Source: Bradyrhizobium sp. 132
Lineage (GTDB): Bacteria; Pseudomonadota; Alphaproteobacteria; Rhizobiales; Xanthobacteraceae
Length of the DNA: 64,000 nucleotides
Direction: 5' to 3'
Assembly (NCBI RefSeq): GCF_023074185.1
Contig: NZ_JADPKY010000043.1
Coordinates: forward strand, 62,001-126,000
How positions within the stretch are numbered: position 1 is the first letter of the stretch; the number at the start of each line of letters is the position of its first letter. The notes beneath the pieces are model-generated. The model was not told the DNA's origin. It saw nothing but the letters and a program-made list of their open reading frames with translations, and did no database searches. The position numbers and the translations under genes are program-made. Below are positions 27,372 through 35,425 of the stretch, one piece after another.

Positions 27372-28934
27372 ATGGCTACCGTGAACAAGTCCGAGAAGGA
27401 CCGCGTCATCATTTTCGATACCACCCTGCGCGATGGCGAGCAGTGCCCCGGCGCCACCATGACCTTCGAGGAAAAGATCGAGGTGGCCGAGATGCTGGAC
27501 GAGATGGGCGTCGACGTCATCGAAGCCGGCTTCCCGATCACCTCTGAAGGCGACTTCCAGGCGGTCAGCGAGATCGCCCGCCGCTCCAAGAACGCCGTGA
27601 TTGCCGGCCTGTCGCGCGCGCATCCCGCCGACATCGACCGTTGCGCCGAGGCGGTGAAATTCGCCAAGCGCGGCCGCGTCCACACCGTGATCGCGACCTC
27701 GCCGCTGCATATGCGGGTGAAGTTGAACAAGACCCCGGAGCAGGTGCTCGAGACCTCGGTCGCCATGGTCGCGCGCGCCCGCAACCAGATCGATGACGTC
27801 GAATGGTCGGCCGAAGACGCCACCCGCAGCGAGATGGACTATCTGTGCCGGATTGTGGAGGCCGTCATCAAGGCCGGCGCCACCACGGTCAACATTCCGG
27901 ATACCGTCGGCTACACCACGCCCGAGGAATACACCCACTTCATGCGCACGCTGATCGAGCGCGTGCCGAATTCGGACAAGGCGGTATTCTCGGTGCACTG
28001 CCATAACGATCTCGGCATGGCTGTTGCGAATTCGCTGGCCGGCATCGCCGGCGGTGCGCGCCAGATCGAATGCACTGTCAACGGCATCGGCGAGCGGGCG
28101 GGCAATGCCGCGCTGGAAGAAGTCGTGATGGCGATCAATGTCCGCAACGACAAGTTTCCGTGGTGGAACAAGATCGACACCACGCAGCTCACCCGCGCCT
28201 CGAAAGTGGTGTCGGCGGCGACCTCGTTCCCGGTGCAGTACAACAAAGCCATCGTCGGCCGGAACGCGTTCGCGCATGAAAGCGGCATCCACCAGGACGG
28301 CGTGCTGAAGGACGCCTCGACCTACGAGATCATGCGGCCGGAGATGGTCGGCCTGAAGCAGTCCTCGCTGGTGCTCGGCAAGCATTCCGGCCGCCACGCC
28401 TTCGTGCACAAGCTGGAGGAGATGGGCTACAAGCTCGGTCCGAACCAGCTGGAAGATGCGTTCACGCGCATGAAGGCGCTGGCCGACCGCAAGAAGGACA
28501 TCTACGACGAGGACATCGAGGCGCTGGTCGACGAGGAAATGGCGGCTTCGCATGACCGCATCAAGCTGACCTCGCTGACCGTGATCGCCGGCACCCATGG
28601 CCCGCAGCGCGCGACCATGAAGCTCGACGTCGACGGCCAGATCAGGATCGAGGAGGCCGAGGGCAACGGTCCGGTTGACGCGGTGTTCAACTGCATCAAG
28701 CGCCTGGTGCCGCACGAAGCCAAGCTCGAGCTGTACCAGGTCCATGCGGTGACCGAAGGCACCGACGCGCAGGCCGAGGTCTCGGTGCGGTTGTCGCATG
28801 AGGGACGTGCAATGACGGCGCGCGCGGCGGATCCGGATACGCTGGTTGCCTCGGCAAAGGCCTATCTCGGCGCGCTGAACAAGATCGTCATGAAGCGCCA
28901 GCGCGACACGGTGACGACGGCAGCGGCGAGCTGA
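27372..28934 (+). CDS. leuA: 2-isopropylmalate synthase
   Basis: A 520-residue enzyme condensing acetyl-CoA with 2-ketoisovalerate, the first committed step to leucine. The catalytic TIM barrel starts IFDTTLRDGEQCPGATM, and the metal-binding HxH is in FSVHCHNDLGMAVANS near residue 210. AHESGIHQDGVLK and the C-terminal allosteric (leucine-binding) domain from about residue 400 complete it. Length matches LeuA type 1. The ATG at 27,372 is chosen over the one at 27,342 because AAAAGGAAA precedes it. It is a single-gene unit with a leucine-rich leader and a terminator at 28,964. Confidence 0.95.
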   Translation: MATVNKSEKDRVIIFDTTLRDGEQCPGATMTFEEKIEVAEMLDEMGVDVIEAGFPITSEGDFQAVSEIARRSKNAVIAGLSRAHPADIDRCAEAVKFAKRGRVHTVIATSPLHMRVKLNKTPEQVLETSVAMVARARNQIDDVEWSAEDATRSEMDYLCRIVEAVIKAGATTVNIPDTVGYTTPEEYTHFMRTLIERVPNSDKAVFSVHCHNDLGMAVANSLAGIAGGARQIECTVNGIGERAGNAALEEVVMAINVRNDKFPWWNKIDTTQLTRASKVVSAATSFPVQYNKAIVGRNAFAHESGIHQDGVLKDASTYEIMRPEMVGLKQSSLVLGKHSGRHAFVHKLEEMGYKLGPNQLEDAFTRMKALADRKKDIYDEDIEALVDEEMAASHDRIKLTSLTVIAGTHGPQRATMKLDVDGQIRIEEAEGNGPVDAVFNCIKRLVPHEAKLELYQVHAVTEGTDAQAEVSVRLSHEGRAMTARAADPDTLVASAKAYLGALNKIVMKRQRDTVTTAAAS

Positions 28935-28963
28935 CGCTCATTCTCGCGGCCAATCTGCAAAAG

Positions 28964-28988
28964 CGCGGCGCCTCGGTGCCGCGTTTTT
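28964..28988 (+). terminator. intrinsic terminator of leuA
   Basis: CGCGGC, 8-base loop, GCCGCG, then TTTTT, 30 bases after the leuA stop. Confidence 0.75.
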
Positions 28989-29156
28989 CGTTCATCGTCC
29001 AGTGCGGGCGCTTCTTTCCGGGTACCGCATTTTTGCAAGGAGGCCCCTGCTAAGGGGCAATGGCGCCTTGGCGTGCTTCCCTATAAATCTGCCCCCAAGA
29101 GTTCAAGTCCCGGGGGCCGGCGGTCCGTGCCCCATAAGGACATGGGGGGAGGAAGC

Positions 29157-30158
29157 ATGCGGAAACTCATTTTGGCTGCGACATCGATTGCGGCTTTGGC
29201 GCTGACCGGGCCGGCATCGGCGCAATCGCCGATCATCATCAAGTTCAGCCACGTCGTGGCCACCGACACGCCGAAGGGCAAGGCGTCGGAGAAATTCAAG
29301 GAGCTTGCCGAGAAGTACACCGGCGGCAAGGTCAAGGTCGAGATCTATCCGAACTCTACGCTCTACAAGGACAAGGAAGAGCTCGAGGCGCTTCAGCTCG
29401 GCAGCGTGCAGATGCTGGCGCCGTCCAACTCCAAGTTCGGCCCGCTCGGCATCCGCGAATTCGAGGTGTTCGATCTGCCCTACATCCTTCCCGACCTGAA
29501 GACGCTGCGGAAGGTGACGGAAGGCCCGCTCGGCCTTCGGCTGCTCAAGCTGCTGGACTCCAAGGGCATCACCGGGCTGGCCTATTGGGACAACGGCTTC
29601 AAGCAGATGAGCGCCAACAAGAAGCTGGTGACGCCGGCGGACTATCAGGGCGTCAAGTTCCGCATCCAGTCCTCGCGCGTGCTCCAGGCCCAGTTCAAGT
29701 CGCTCGGCTCGCTGCCGCAGGTGATGGCGTTCTCGGAAGTCTACCAGGCGCTCCAGACCGGCGTCGTCGACGGGCAGGAGAACACCTGGTCGAACATCTA
29801 TACCCAGAAGATGCACGAGGTGCAGAAGTACATCACCGAGACCAACCACGGTTACATCGGCTACGTCGTGATCGTGAACAAGAAGTTCTGGGACGATCTG
29901 CCGGCCGACATTCGCGACCAGCTCTCGAAGGCGATGAAGGAAGCGACCGACTTCAACAATACGCAGTCGCAGAAAGAGAACGACGCCGCGCTGGCGGAGA
30001 TCAAGAAGAGCGGAAAGAGCGAGATCATCAAGCTCACGCCGGAGCAGGACGAGGCGATGCGCAAGGCCATGGAGGCGGTCTACAAAGACGCCGCAGGCCG
30101 CATCGGCCAGCCGCTGATCGACGAGTTCCAGAAGGAAGCGAAGAGCACGACGAACTGA
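29157..30158 (+). CDS. DctP-type TRAP transporter substrate-binding protein (orphan)
   Basis: A 333-residue periplasmic protein of the TRAP C4-dicarboxylate family. A Sec signal ends near GPASAQSP; then IIIKFSHVVATDTPKGKASEKF is the DctP N-terminal hallmark. YKDKEELEALQLGSVQM, SRVLQAQFKSLGSLPQ with the ligand-binding Arg region, and GVVDGQENTWSNIY follow. The ATG at 29,157 has GGGGGAGGAAG upstream. No DctQ or DctM membrane gene is adjacent, so it must work with a distant permease. C4-dicarboxylate is the usual ligand, but other organic acids are possible. Confidence 0.88.
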   Translation: MRKLILAATSIAALALTGPASAQSPIIIKFSHVVATDTPKGKASEKFKELAEKYTGGKVKVEIYPNSTLYKDKEELEALQLGSVQMLAPSNSKFGPLGIREFEVFDLPYILPDLKTLRKVTEGPLGLRLLKLLDSKGITGLAYWDNGFKQMSANKKLVTPADYQGVKFRIQSSRVLQAQFKSLGSLPQVMAFSEVYQALQTGVVDGQENTWSNIYTQKMHEVQKYITETNHGYIGYVVIVNKKFWDDLPADIRDQLSKAMKEATDFNNTQSQKENDAALAEIKKSGKSEIIKLTPEQDEAMRKAMEAVYKDAAGRIGQPLIDEFQKEAKSTTN

Positions 30159-30179
30159 TCCGGATCGGCCGTGAATGAA

Positions 30180-30216
30180 GGGGCTTCCGTGCAGACCCCG
30201 CGGAGGCCCCGTTTTT
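30180..30216 (+). terminator. intrinsic terminator of the TRAP binding-protein gene
   Basis: GGGGCTTCCG and CGGAGGCCCC arms followed by GTTTTT, 21 bases after the stop. Confidence 0.8.
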
Positions 30217-30346
30217 GTTGCAAATCGTTTCAGTCTGCATCTGAATGGACATTCAGGGGTGTAAGAAGGCTCTCTCTGTCCAACTTGTAAGTTGCGCGTC
30301 AGCCTTGCGACCCTCATCTTCAGGGCGTCCTTCCAAGGAGGTTCGT

Positions 30347-30946
30347 ATGAGGAAGTTTACCATCGCCGCCATTGCCGTGCTCAGCATCGCCGGCTCGGGC
30401 GCGGTCTATGCCCAATATCATCGCCCGTGGATGCACGAGCACATGCGCCACATGCGCATGAATCCGGAAGACCGCGCCGCTTTCGTCGACGCGCGGATCG
30501 CCGCCGTCCATGCCGGACTGAAGCTTAGCGCGGACCAGGAGAAGCTGTTGCCGGCGGTCGAGAGTGCGGTGCGCGACTTCGCCAAGCTGCGCATCGACCG
30601 CGCCAATGCGCGGATGAATGCCGGCCCCGGCGATGCCGACAAGCCCGAGGATCCAATCGCGCGCCTGCGCCAGCGCGCCGAGGACATGGGCACGAACTCG
30701 GCGGCCCTGAAGAAGATCGCCGATGCAGCCGATCCGCTCTACAAGACCCTGGACGAGGGCCAGAAGCGGCGCCTCGCCGTACTGACCCGTCACCGCGGCC
30801 CGTTCGGCGGCGGCGAAGACGGCCCGCGCCGCCACTTCATGGAACGGGGCATGGACCGCATGATGGAGCGCGGCATGGACCACTTCCACCGTGACCGTTT
30901 CGACCGCGATGCCGGCCCGGACCGGGACCGCGAGGGGCGGCTCTAA
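30347..30946 (+). CDS. Spy/CpxP-family (LTxxQ) periplasmic protein
   Basis: A 199-residue protein with a Sec signal (MRKFTIAAIAVLSIAGSGAVYA). The mature part is helical, with the LTxxQ-like motif LKLSADQEKLLPAV and a second half-repeat LDEGQKRRLAVL, as in Spy/CpxP chaperones. The C-terminal 50 residues are rich in His, Met, Arg and Asp (MERGMDRMMERGMDHFHRDRF), suggestive of metal binding. The ATG at 30,347 has AAGGAGG upstream. Spy/CpxP proteins protect or sense misfolded envelope proteins. It is monocistronic, with a terminator at 30,980. Confidence 0.78.
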   Translation: MRKFTIAAIAVLSIAGSGAVYAQYHRPWMHEHMRHMRMNPEDRAAFVDARIAAVHAGLKLSADQEKLLPAVESAVRDFAKLRIDRANARMNAGPGDADKPEDPIARLRQRAEDMGTNSAALKKIADAADPLYKTLDEGQKRRLAVLTRHRGPFGGGEDGPRRHFMERGMDRMMERGMDHFHRDRFDRDAGPDRDREGRL

Positions 30947-30979
30947 GCCTTCAAGTGTGGTCCGGGATCAACCTTGGCG

Positions 30980-31004
30980 AAGCCGCTGGAATCCAGCGGC
31001 TTTT
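30980..31004 (+). terminator. intrinsic terminator of the Spy-like gene
   Basis: A perfect AAGCCGCTGG-AAT-CCAGCGGC stem ending in TTTT, 33 bases after the stop. Confidence 0.8.
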
Positions 31005-31102
31005 CGCTTTCTGAGGACTGTGGAAAAACCTTCGCTGCATCGCTTGCCAGACCGGGATCGCTTTGCTAAACGACCGACCTCGCAAGGCATTGACCGCCTT
31101 TC

Positions 31103-31178
<76 letters not shown>

Positions 31179-31239
31179 AATAAATCAAACACTTAGCGGT
31201 TTGAGCAAACGGCAAAACCAGCGCCGTTTACACCACCGT

Positions 31240-31870
31240 TTACAGTTTTGTTCTTGCTTCGAGCTTGAGCACGGCAGCTTCTGCGAGCTGAATGTCACGT
31301 CCGGGATAGTGTGCATCGAGAATAGCCTCGACGTCCTTCAGGGAGTGACCGGTGACTGCGGCAATCTGTGGCACACTAGCGCCGGCGATCGCCAACCGAA
31401 CCACCGCCGTGCCGCGCAGGTCATGAAATGTCAGGCCCTCGATACCGGCGCGCTCGCAAGCCTTTGCCCACGATGTCCGAAAACCGTCGGACGTCCAAGG
31501 CCGGCCCAGCGTGTTCGTCAAGATAAGGGGTCCCCGACTTTCGGTGGTGTCGAGTAGAGCTCGCAGAGGACCGCCGGCAGGCATTGCGACGCGCCGACTC
31601 CCTTCGACTGGCGAAGGCGAATGTAAGGGCTCTCGTAGGCCGACCAGGGCAGCCGCAACAGGTCGCCTTGCCTTTGTCCGCTCCACAAAGCCAAGACCAG
31701 CGCCAGCTGGATCTCGGGGGAGCCGACTGACAGGACTGCGGCGATGTTCTGCTCGGTCCAGATCTTGTCTCGGCGGTCTGCGACATAGAGCCGACCACCG
31801 CGCTCACAGGGGTTGCTGGTAATGATGCCGCGGTCTTTCCCAAAGGACAGAATGCGCGCCGGTACCGCTA
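31240..31870 (-). pseudogene. tyrosine-type site-specific integrase remnant
   Basis: C-terminal two thirds of a phage-type integrase. The upstream frame reads ITSNPCERGG, DRRDKIWTEQNIAAVLS and LALWSGQRQGDLLRLPW (first catalytic Arg). A one-base shift near 31,602-31,610 then moves to the frame with RRVAMPAGGPLRALLD, HDLRGTAVVRLA (HxxR), TGHS and LDAHYPGRD (catalytic Tyr). The N-terminal arm-binding part is absent; sequence identity stops near 31,870 where an SDR remnant begins on the other strand. It lies 61 bases from tRNA-Lys, as expected for the island's own integrase. Confidence 0.85.
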
Positions 31871-31912
31871 GGCGAGATCAGCCTTGCGCGGTGTGGCAAA
31901 AAGGGGAAAACC

Positions 31913-32659
31913 ATGGATCTCAAGCTCGCCGGCAAGGTCGCGCCTGTCACCGGTGCCAGCGTCGGCCTCGGCGGCGGGATCGCGCAGATGCTTGCCGAAG
32001 AAAGGATGTTGCCTCGCAGCCGTGGCCCAGCGAGAAGACCGCCTAAGAACGCTGCGGAAGAGATTGCGGTTATCGGATGCGAGCGGCCGTTGGTCATTGT
32101 CGCGGATATCACGCAGCACGACGCAGCTACGAGGATCAGAGATGATGTGGTTGCCGCTTTCGGCCGACTAGACATCCTCGTCAACAATGCCGGCGGTTCG
32201 CGGCCCTTCGACGGGCTCGGCACGCGTCAACAATGGGATGAGGCTATGGCGCTTAATTTCATGCCGGTCGGGAACTCGCCCATGCCTTCGTACCCATAAT
32301 GCAAGCACAGAAATTCAGCCGGATCATCAATCTGACGGGAGGCGACGATCCGTTGGCGTTGAACGGCGGCATTCCCCCAATGGGGCCACCGACATCTGGG
32401 CAAAGTCGCCTTCCCGCGTTGTCGGCAAGGATGGGATCACGGTCAATTCAATCCCGCCAGGTCGGCTGCACTCCGAGCAGATCGACCAGAATTGTTGCCA
32501 GGCTCAGCGCAAATGGGTCGCTGAAAATTGTCCTGCCGCTATATCGGCGAACCGGAAGATCTCGCGGTGCTGGTCGCCTTTCTTGCCTCACCACTTGCCC
32601 GTTACATCACGGGACAGGTAGTCCACGTTGACGGAGGTGCGCGACGCTTCTCGCGCTAG
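31913..32659 (+). pseudogene. short-chain dehydrogenase/reductase remnant (frameshifted)
   Basis: The start MDLKLAGKVAPVTGASVGLGGGI has a degenerate GxxxGxG cofactor site, followed by LDILVNNAGGSRPFDGLG. The frame breaks near 32,270; RIINLTGGDDPLALNGG continues in another frame. It shifts again to NGATDIWAKSPSRVVGKDGITVNSIPPGR, and a last shift leads to the usual C-terminus [20 protein letters not shown] at a stop at 32,657. At least three frameshifts; the catalytic Tyr-x3-Lys region is also altered. Non-functional. Confidence 0.82.
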
Positions 32660-33258
32660 CAAGCCGAGTTCTTGCAGAGCGAGTCTGTCAACAGAGCACC
32701 TGGACACGCCTCAGGCCGAAATTGGAGCAACTTCCAGAGGCGAACACCGCCTGCTCGAACTGGCCTGGCGAGGTAATTTGGCGCCGCGTGGAGGAGCTTG
32801 GAAAACGTTACATTCGGTGCCCCAGTGGACCTGAGGTTCATCTGGGTGAATAAGTGTCTCCTGGAATTTCTGTTCCAGCGAGAGAGCGTTACCGAATTTA
32901 GTTGACGCGCGGTTGTCCTGGAAATCCGAGCAACTGAAAAGCGACGCATACGAATCGGAGTAAGCATGCCGACTGATAAGGTTTCATACGAAAGCTTATC
33001 AGTTGGGCGCTGGACGGGAGATGGTTGCCTGATTTGTCCCGAATAGCAGACCGCAGCTACAGCCGTTGGGATGTCAACTATGCGGCCAGAAGCCGAAACC
33101 AGAGTTTGCCCGATGGTGCCAATCAGTTGAGAGCTCATCGAGCGCTATGCGATGCGCGTGCTACGGCTCATCTTCTCGATGTGACGATGCAACAGCAAAG
33201 AGTCCAGCGGGGCATAGGAGATTGCGGCCTGTCACGCCCGCCCGCAGCTGGAGGCGAT
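32660..33258. other. gene-free stretch at left border of the amide regulon
   Basis: About 600 bases with no supportable gene. The only structured element is the 32-bp palindromic sequence at 32,972-33,003, plus a weak similarity about 70 bases beyond it to the sequence after the second copy. Confidence 0.5.
32972..33003. repeat. 32-bp palindrome-armed site, copy 1
   Basis: The left arm ACTGATAAGG and right arm CGAAAGCTTATCAGT are separated by 7 bases (TTTCATA). Copy 2, with the same length and arms but a different centre (AAATAGC), lies at 45,052-45,083 in the same orientation. In copy 1 the palindrome extends to 14 pairs with one mismatch. Conserved arms with a variable centre resemble tyrosine-recombinase core sites or transposon ends; identity unproven. 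Confidence 0.6.
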
Positions 33259-33846
33259 CTAACCCGTTGCGCGTGGGAGCATGCCGCTTGCCGTAATCTC
33301 TGCCGAAAGCTCTTCGATCGTCTTGCGTTGCTCCATGGCGGCTTTTCGGATCAGCGCAAAGGCGGCAGGTTCGGCAAGCGCATGCGAATGCATCACCTGG
33401 AGAACGGCGGCAAGTACGACACGACGTGACCGCAGGCGCTGCTCGAGTTTGAGGATCTGTTGCTTCAATTCGCTTGTGCGTTCGTTTCGCTCGAATGCCA
33501 TGACGAGCGCGGCATAGATGCCGGCCGATCGTAACGGCTTGACTAGGAACGAAGCTGGGTCGAGTTCGAACACCAGCTTCAGGCGGCTTGGGGTCTCGGT
33601 GCCGAGCAGCGCGATGACAGGGGACCGCGCCAGGAACGCGCGTTGCGCCGCCTGCAGCAAGGGCAGGAACTCGTCGTCGATCAGCGACAGATCCGGTGCG
33701 AAGTCGACGGGCTCTCCTGGTGTCCATGCAACGCACTCGATTCCGAGGCGCTCGAACTGGCGTCGCACGATGGTCACATCGCGTTCGTCCTTAATGGCGA
33801 CGAGCGCCCTGCGTCCGCGCAGCGAAAATGAAGACGGTCTGCTCAT
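33259..33846 (-). CDS. amiR: AmiR-like ANTAR-domain antiterminator
   Basis: A 195-residue protein with a pseudo-receiver N-terminus (RALVAIKDERDVTIVRRQFERLG; LIDDEFLPLLQ) and no clear phosphoacceptor set. A linker coiled coil (ERTSELKQQILKLEQRL) leads into a C-terminal ANTAR domain from about residue 130 to 185 (VLQVMHSHALAEPAAFALIRKAAMEQRKTIEEL). In Pseudomonas AmiR, ANTAR binds nascent leader RNA and prevents termination, held inactive by AmiC. Here the gene overlaps the AmiC-like gene by 4 bases (ATGA), and a leader terminator precedes the divergent amidase operon. Confidence 0.85.
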   Translation of the reverse strand: MSRPSSFSLRGRRALVAIKDERDVTIVRRQFERLGIECVAWTPGEPVDFAPDLSLIDDEFLPLLQAAQRAFLARSPVIALLGTETPSRLKLVFELDPASFLVKPLRSAGIYAALVMAFERNERTSELKQQILKLEQRLRSRRVVLAAVLQVMHSHALAEPAAFALIRKAAMEQRKTIEELSAEITASGMLPRATG

Positions 33847-35018
33847 TTCACAACCCGCAAATGCGGCGCATTCGGCAATGCGCCGCCCGCCGAGGTTTCC
33901 CTCGATGGACTGGCGACAACGTCGAGCTGCGTCAGGTAAGGATCAGGCTTAACAGGCGCGTCGGCTTCCCAGAAGATATCGAACTGTCCTCGCGGATTGG
34001 ATACGGCAAGCCGCGGTGTAAGGACGCAATGATTGTTGCCGCCGTCGATCCACACCGGTCCTTGCGGCGAATTGTAGCGATATCCCGCCGCGGCGCGCTG
34101 CACCTCGGCAATGTCGGACGTGCCCGCGCGCTGCAGCGCGCGCGCCAGCAGATAGACTGCGACATAGGCGGATTGCCCGTCAACGGAGGGGCTGCTGTCC
34201 TCGCCATGGCGCGCCTTCCAGCGCGCTACGAAGGCGCGGTTCTCCGGCAGCCGGATGCTCTCGAAATAGGCCGACGACGTGATACAGCCGGCCGATGCCG
34301 GCCCGACGATCGCCAGTTCCGGCTCGCACAGGCTACAGCTCAGCATGGGAATCTCCAGCCCGGCAGCCTTGGTGCCGGCGTGAAATGCGCGGATGAAGTC
34401 GTAGCTCGAGCTTCCGACCAGCGTATTGAACACGATCGGCGGTTTGCGGCGAACAATCTCGTCGACGATGTGACCGACGGCGCTTTCGCCGAGCTCGAGC
34501 AGCCGCTCGGCGAGGATGTGGCCATCTGCCGCGCTGACCAGTTCACGGGTGACGCGATTGGTCTCCCACGTCCACACGTAGTTGGAGCCGACGCAGAAGA
34601 TTTCCCGTGACAGATTGTCGAGCACGTAGCGGACCAGCGGCAGCACGTTGTGATTGGGCGAGGCGCCGACATAGATCACGTTGTCCGAGCACTCGAAGCC
34701 TTCATAGCGGGCAGGATACCAGAGCAGGCGATCGGTGCGCTCCACGATGGGAAGCACCTGCTTGCGCGAGGCCGAGGTGTAACAGCCGATGATGTGCTCG
34801 ACGCCGACATTGCGAATGAGGTCGTCACAGACCGTGTGATATTCGGAGACGATGCCGCGGGGATCGCGAATATGGGGCGCGATCGCGAAGTCGAACTCCG
34901 CCTGGCTGTTGATCTCGTCGACCGCCATCATCGCGCTCTTGAGGATCTCGCGGCCCATTGCCTGATAAGGCCCGGACTGCGAGCAGATGATGCCAACGGG
35001 AACATACGGCTTGGTCAT
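33843..35018 (-). CDS. amiC: AmiC-like cytoplasmic ligand sensor (type I binding-protein fold)
   Basis: A 391-residue type I periplasmic-binding fold protein without a signal peptide: it starts directly MTKPYVPVGIICSQSGPYQAMGRE, so it should stay in the cytoplasm. Segments typical of AmiC/UrtA: VEHIIGCYTSASRKQVLPIVE, LLWYPARYEGFE (ligand-site Tyr region), CVGSNYVWTWETNRV and GQSAYVAVYLLARAL. It is transcribed divergently from the amidase operon and followed by AmiR with a 4-base overlap. By analogy with Pseudomonas AmiC it sequesters AmiR until an amide binds. Confidence 0.85.
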   Translation of the reverse strand: MTKPYVPVGIICSQSGPYQAMGREILKSAMMAVDEINSQAEFDFAIAPHIRDPRGIVSEYHTVCDDLIRNVGVEHIIGCYTSASRKQVLPIVERTDRLLWYPARYEGFECSDNVIYVGASPNHNVLPLVRYVLDNLSREIFCVGSNYVWTWETNRVTRELVSAADGHILAERLLELGESAVGHIVDEIVRRKPPIVFNTLVGSSSYDFIRAFHAGTKAAGLEIPMLSCSLCEPELAIVGPASAGCITSSAYFESIRLPENRAFVARWKARHGEDSSPSVDGQSAYVAVYLLARALQRAGTSDIAEVQRAAAGYRYNSPQGPVWIDGGNNHCVLTPRLAVSNPRGQFDIFWEADAPVKPDPYLTQLDVVASPSRETSAGGALPNAPHLRVVK

Positions 35019-35425
35019 TGACGGCTTTCGATCGCGTAACGCGAAGATGAAATCATCATCGCCGATGACAGCGCAAGTGGCTTGCCGTTTTGCTGCGCAG
35101 AACTCTCGAAATTTAGGCAGACAGCATCGTTGACAACGCGATGGGCAGGTCCTTAGACTTTTCTCCTACAGGGTGACCTGTCGAACCTCGCGTGCGCCGA
35201 TCTGGCCGATGACGTCCAGCTCCTTGCACTGAGTGCTTTGTTCGATCACGGACCCTAAAGCGAAGATCATAGCCGCGGCATTTGAGCCATTCGTCACCTC
35301 ATTCGGGAGGGACGGGTGGCTTTTTTCGTTTGCCGCCGGGAAAGCTGGCGATGCGTCCGCGTAGCCAGAACGGTGACGCATGTGCGAGACGGCGATGTGT
35401 CATGTGAGCGGGAGGATGAAGAGCG
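35019..35425 (+). promoter_or_regulatory. divergent promoter and untranslated leader of the amide operon
   Basis: 407 bases between the divergent sensor gene and the first amidase. No gene is present. It contains a strong intrinsic terminator (35,286-35,326) about 100 bases before the amidase start. Just upstream is a 3-bp hairpin with a six-base loop, GGC-ATTTGA-GCC (35,277-35,288), whose 3' arm is also the first part of the terminator stem. That overlap is what ANTAR target RNAs show, but the loop lacks the usual G at position 4 and no first partner hairpin was found. Confidence 0.6.
35286..35326 (+). terminator. leader terminator upstream of the amidase operon
   Basis: The stem arms GCCATTCGTC and GACGGGTGGC pair along 10 bases with two G-U pairs, and enclose an inner CCTC/GAGG hairpin; TTTTTT follows directly. 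It lies inside the leader in front of the amidase gene, where it would abort transcription of the operon unless bypassed. This fits control by the AmiR-type protein encoded next door. Confidence 0.8.

Noticed and set aside
35085-35110. Sigma-54-like promoter (TGGC...TTGC) in front of the amidase operon
   Set aside because: The spacing between GG and GC is one base longer than the strict -24/-12 requirement, so it was not called.
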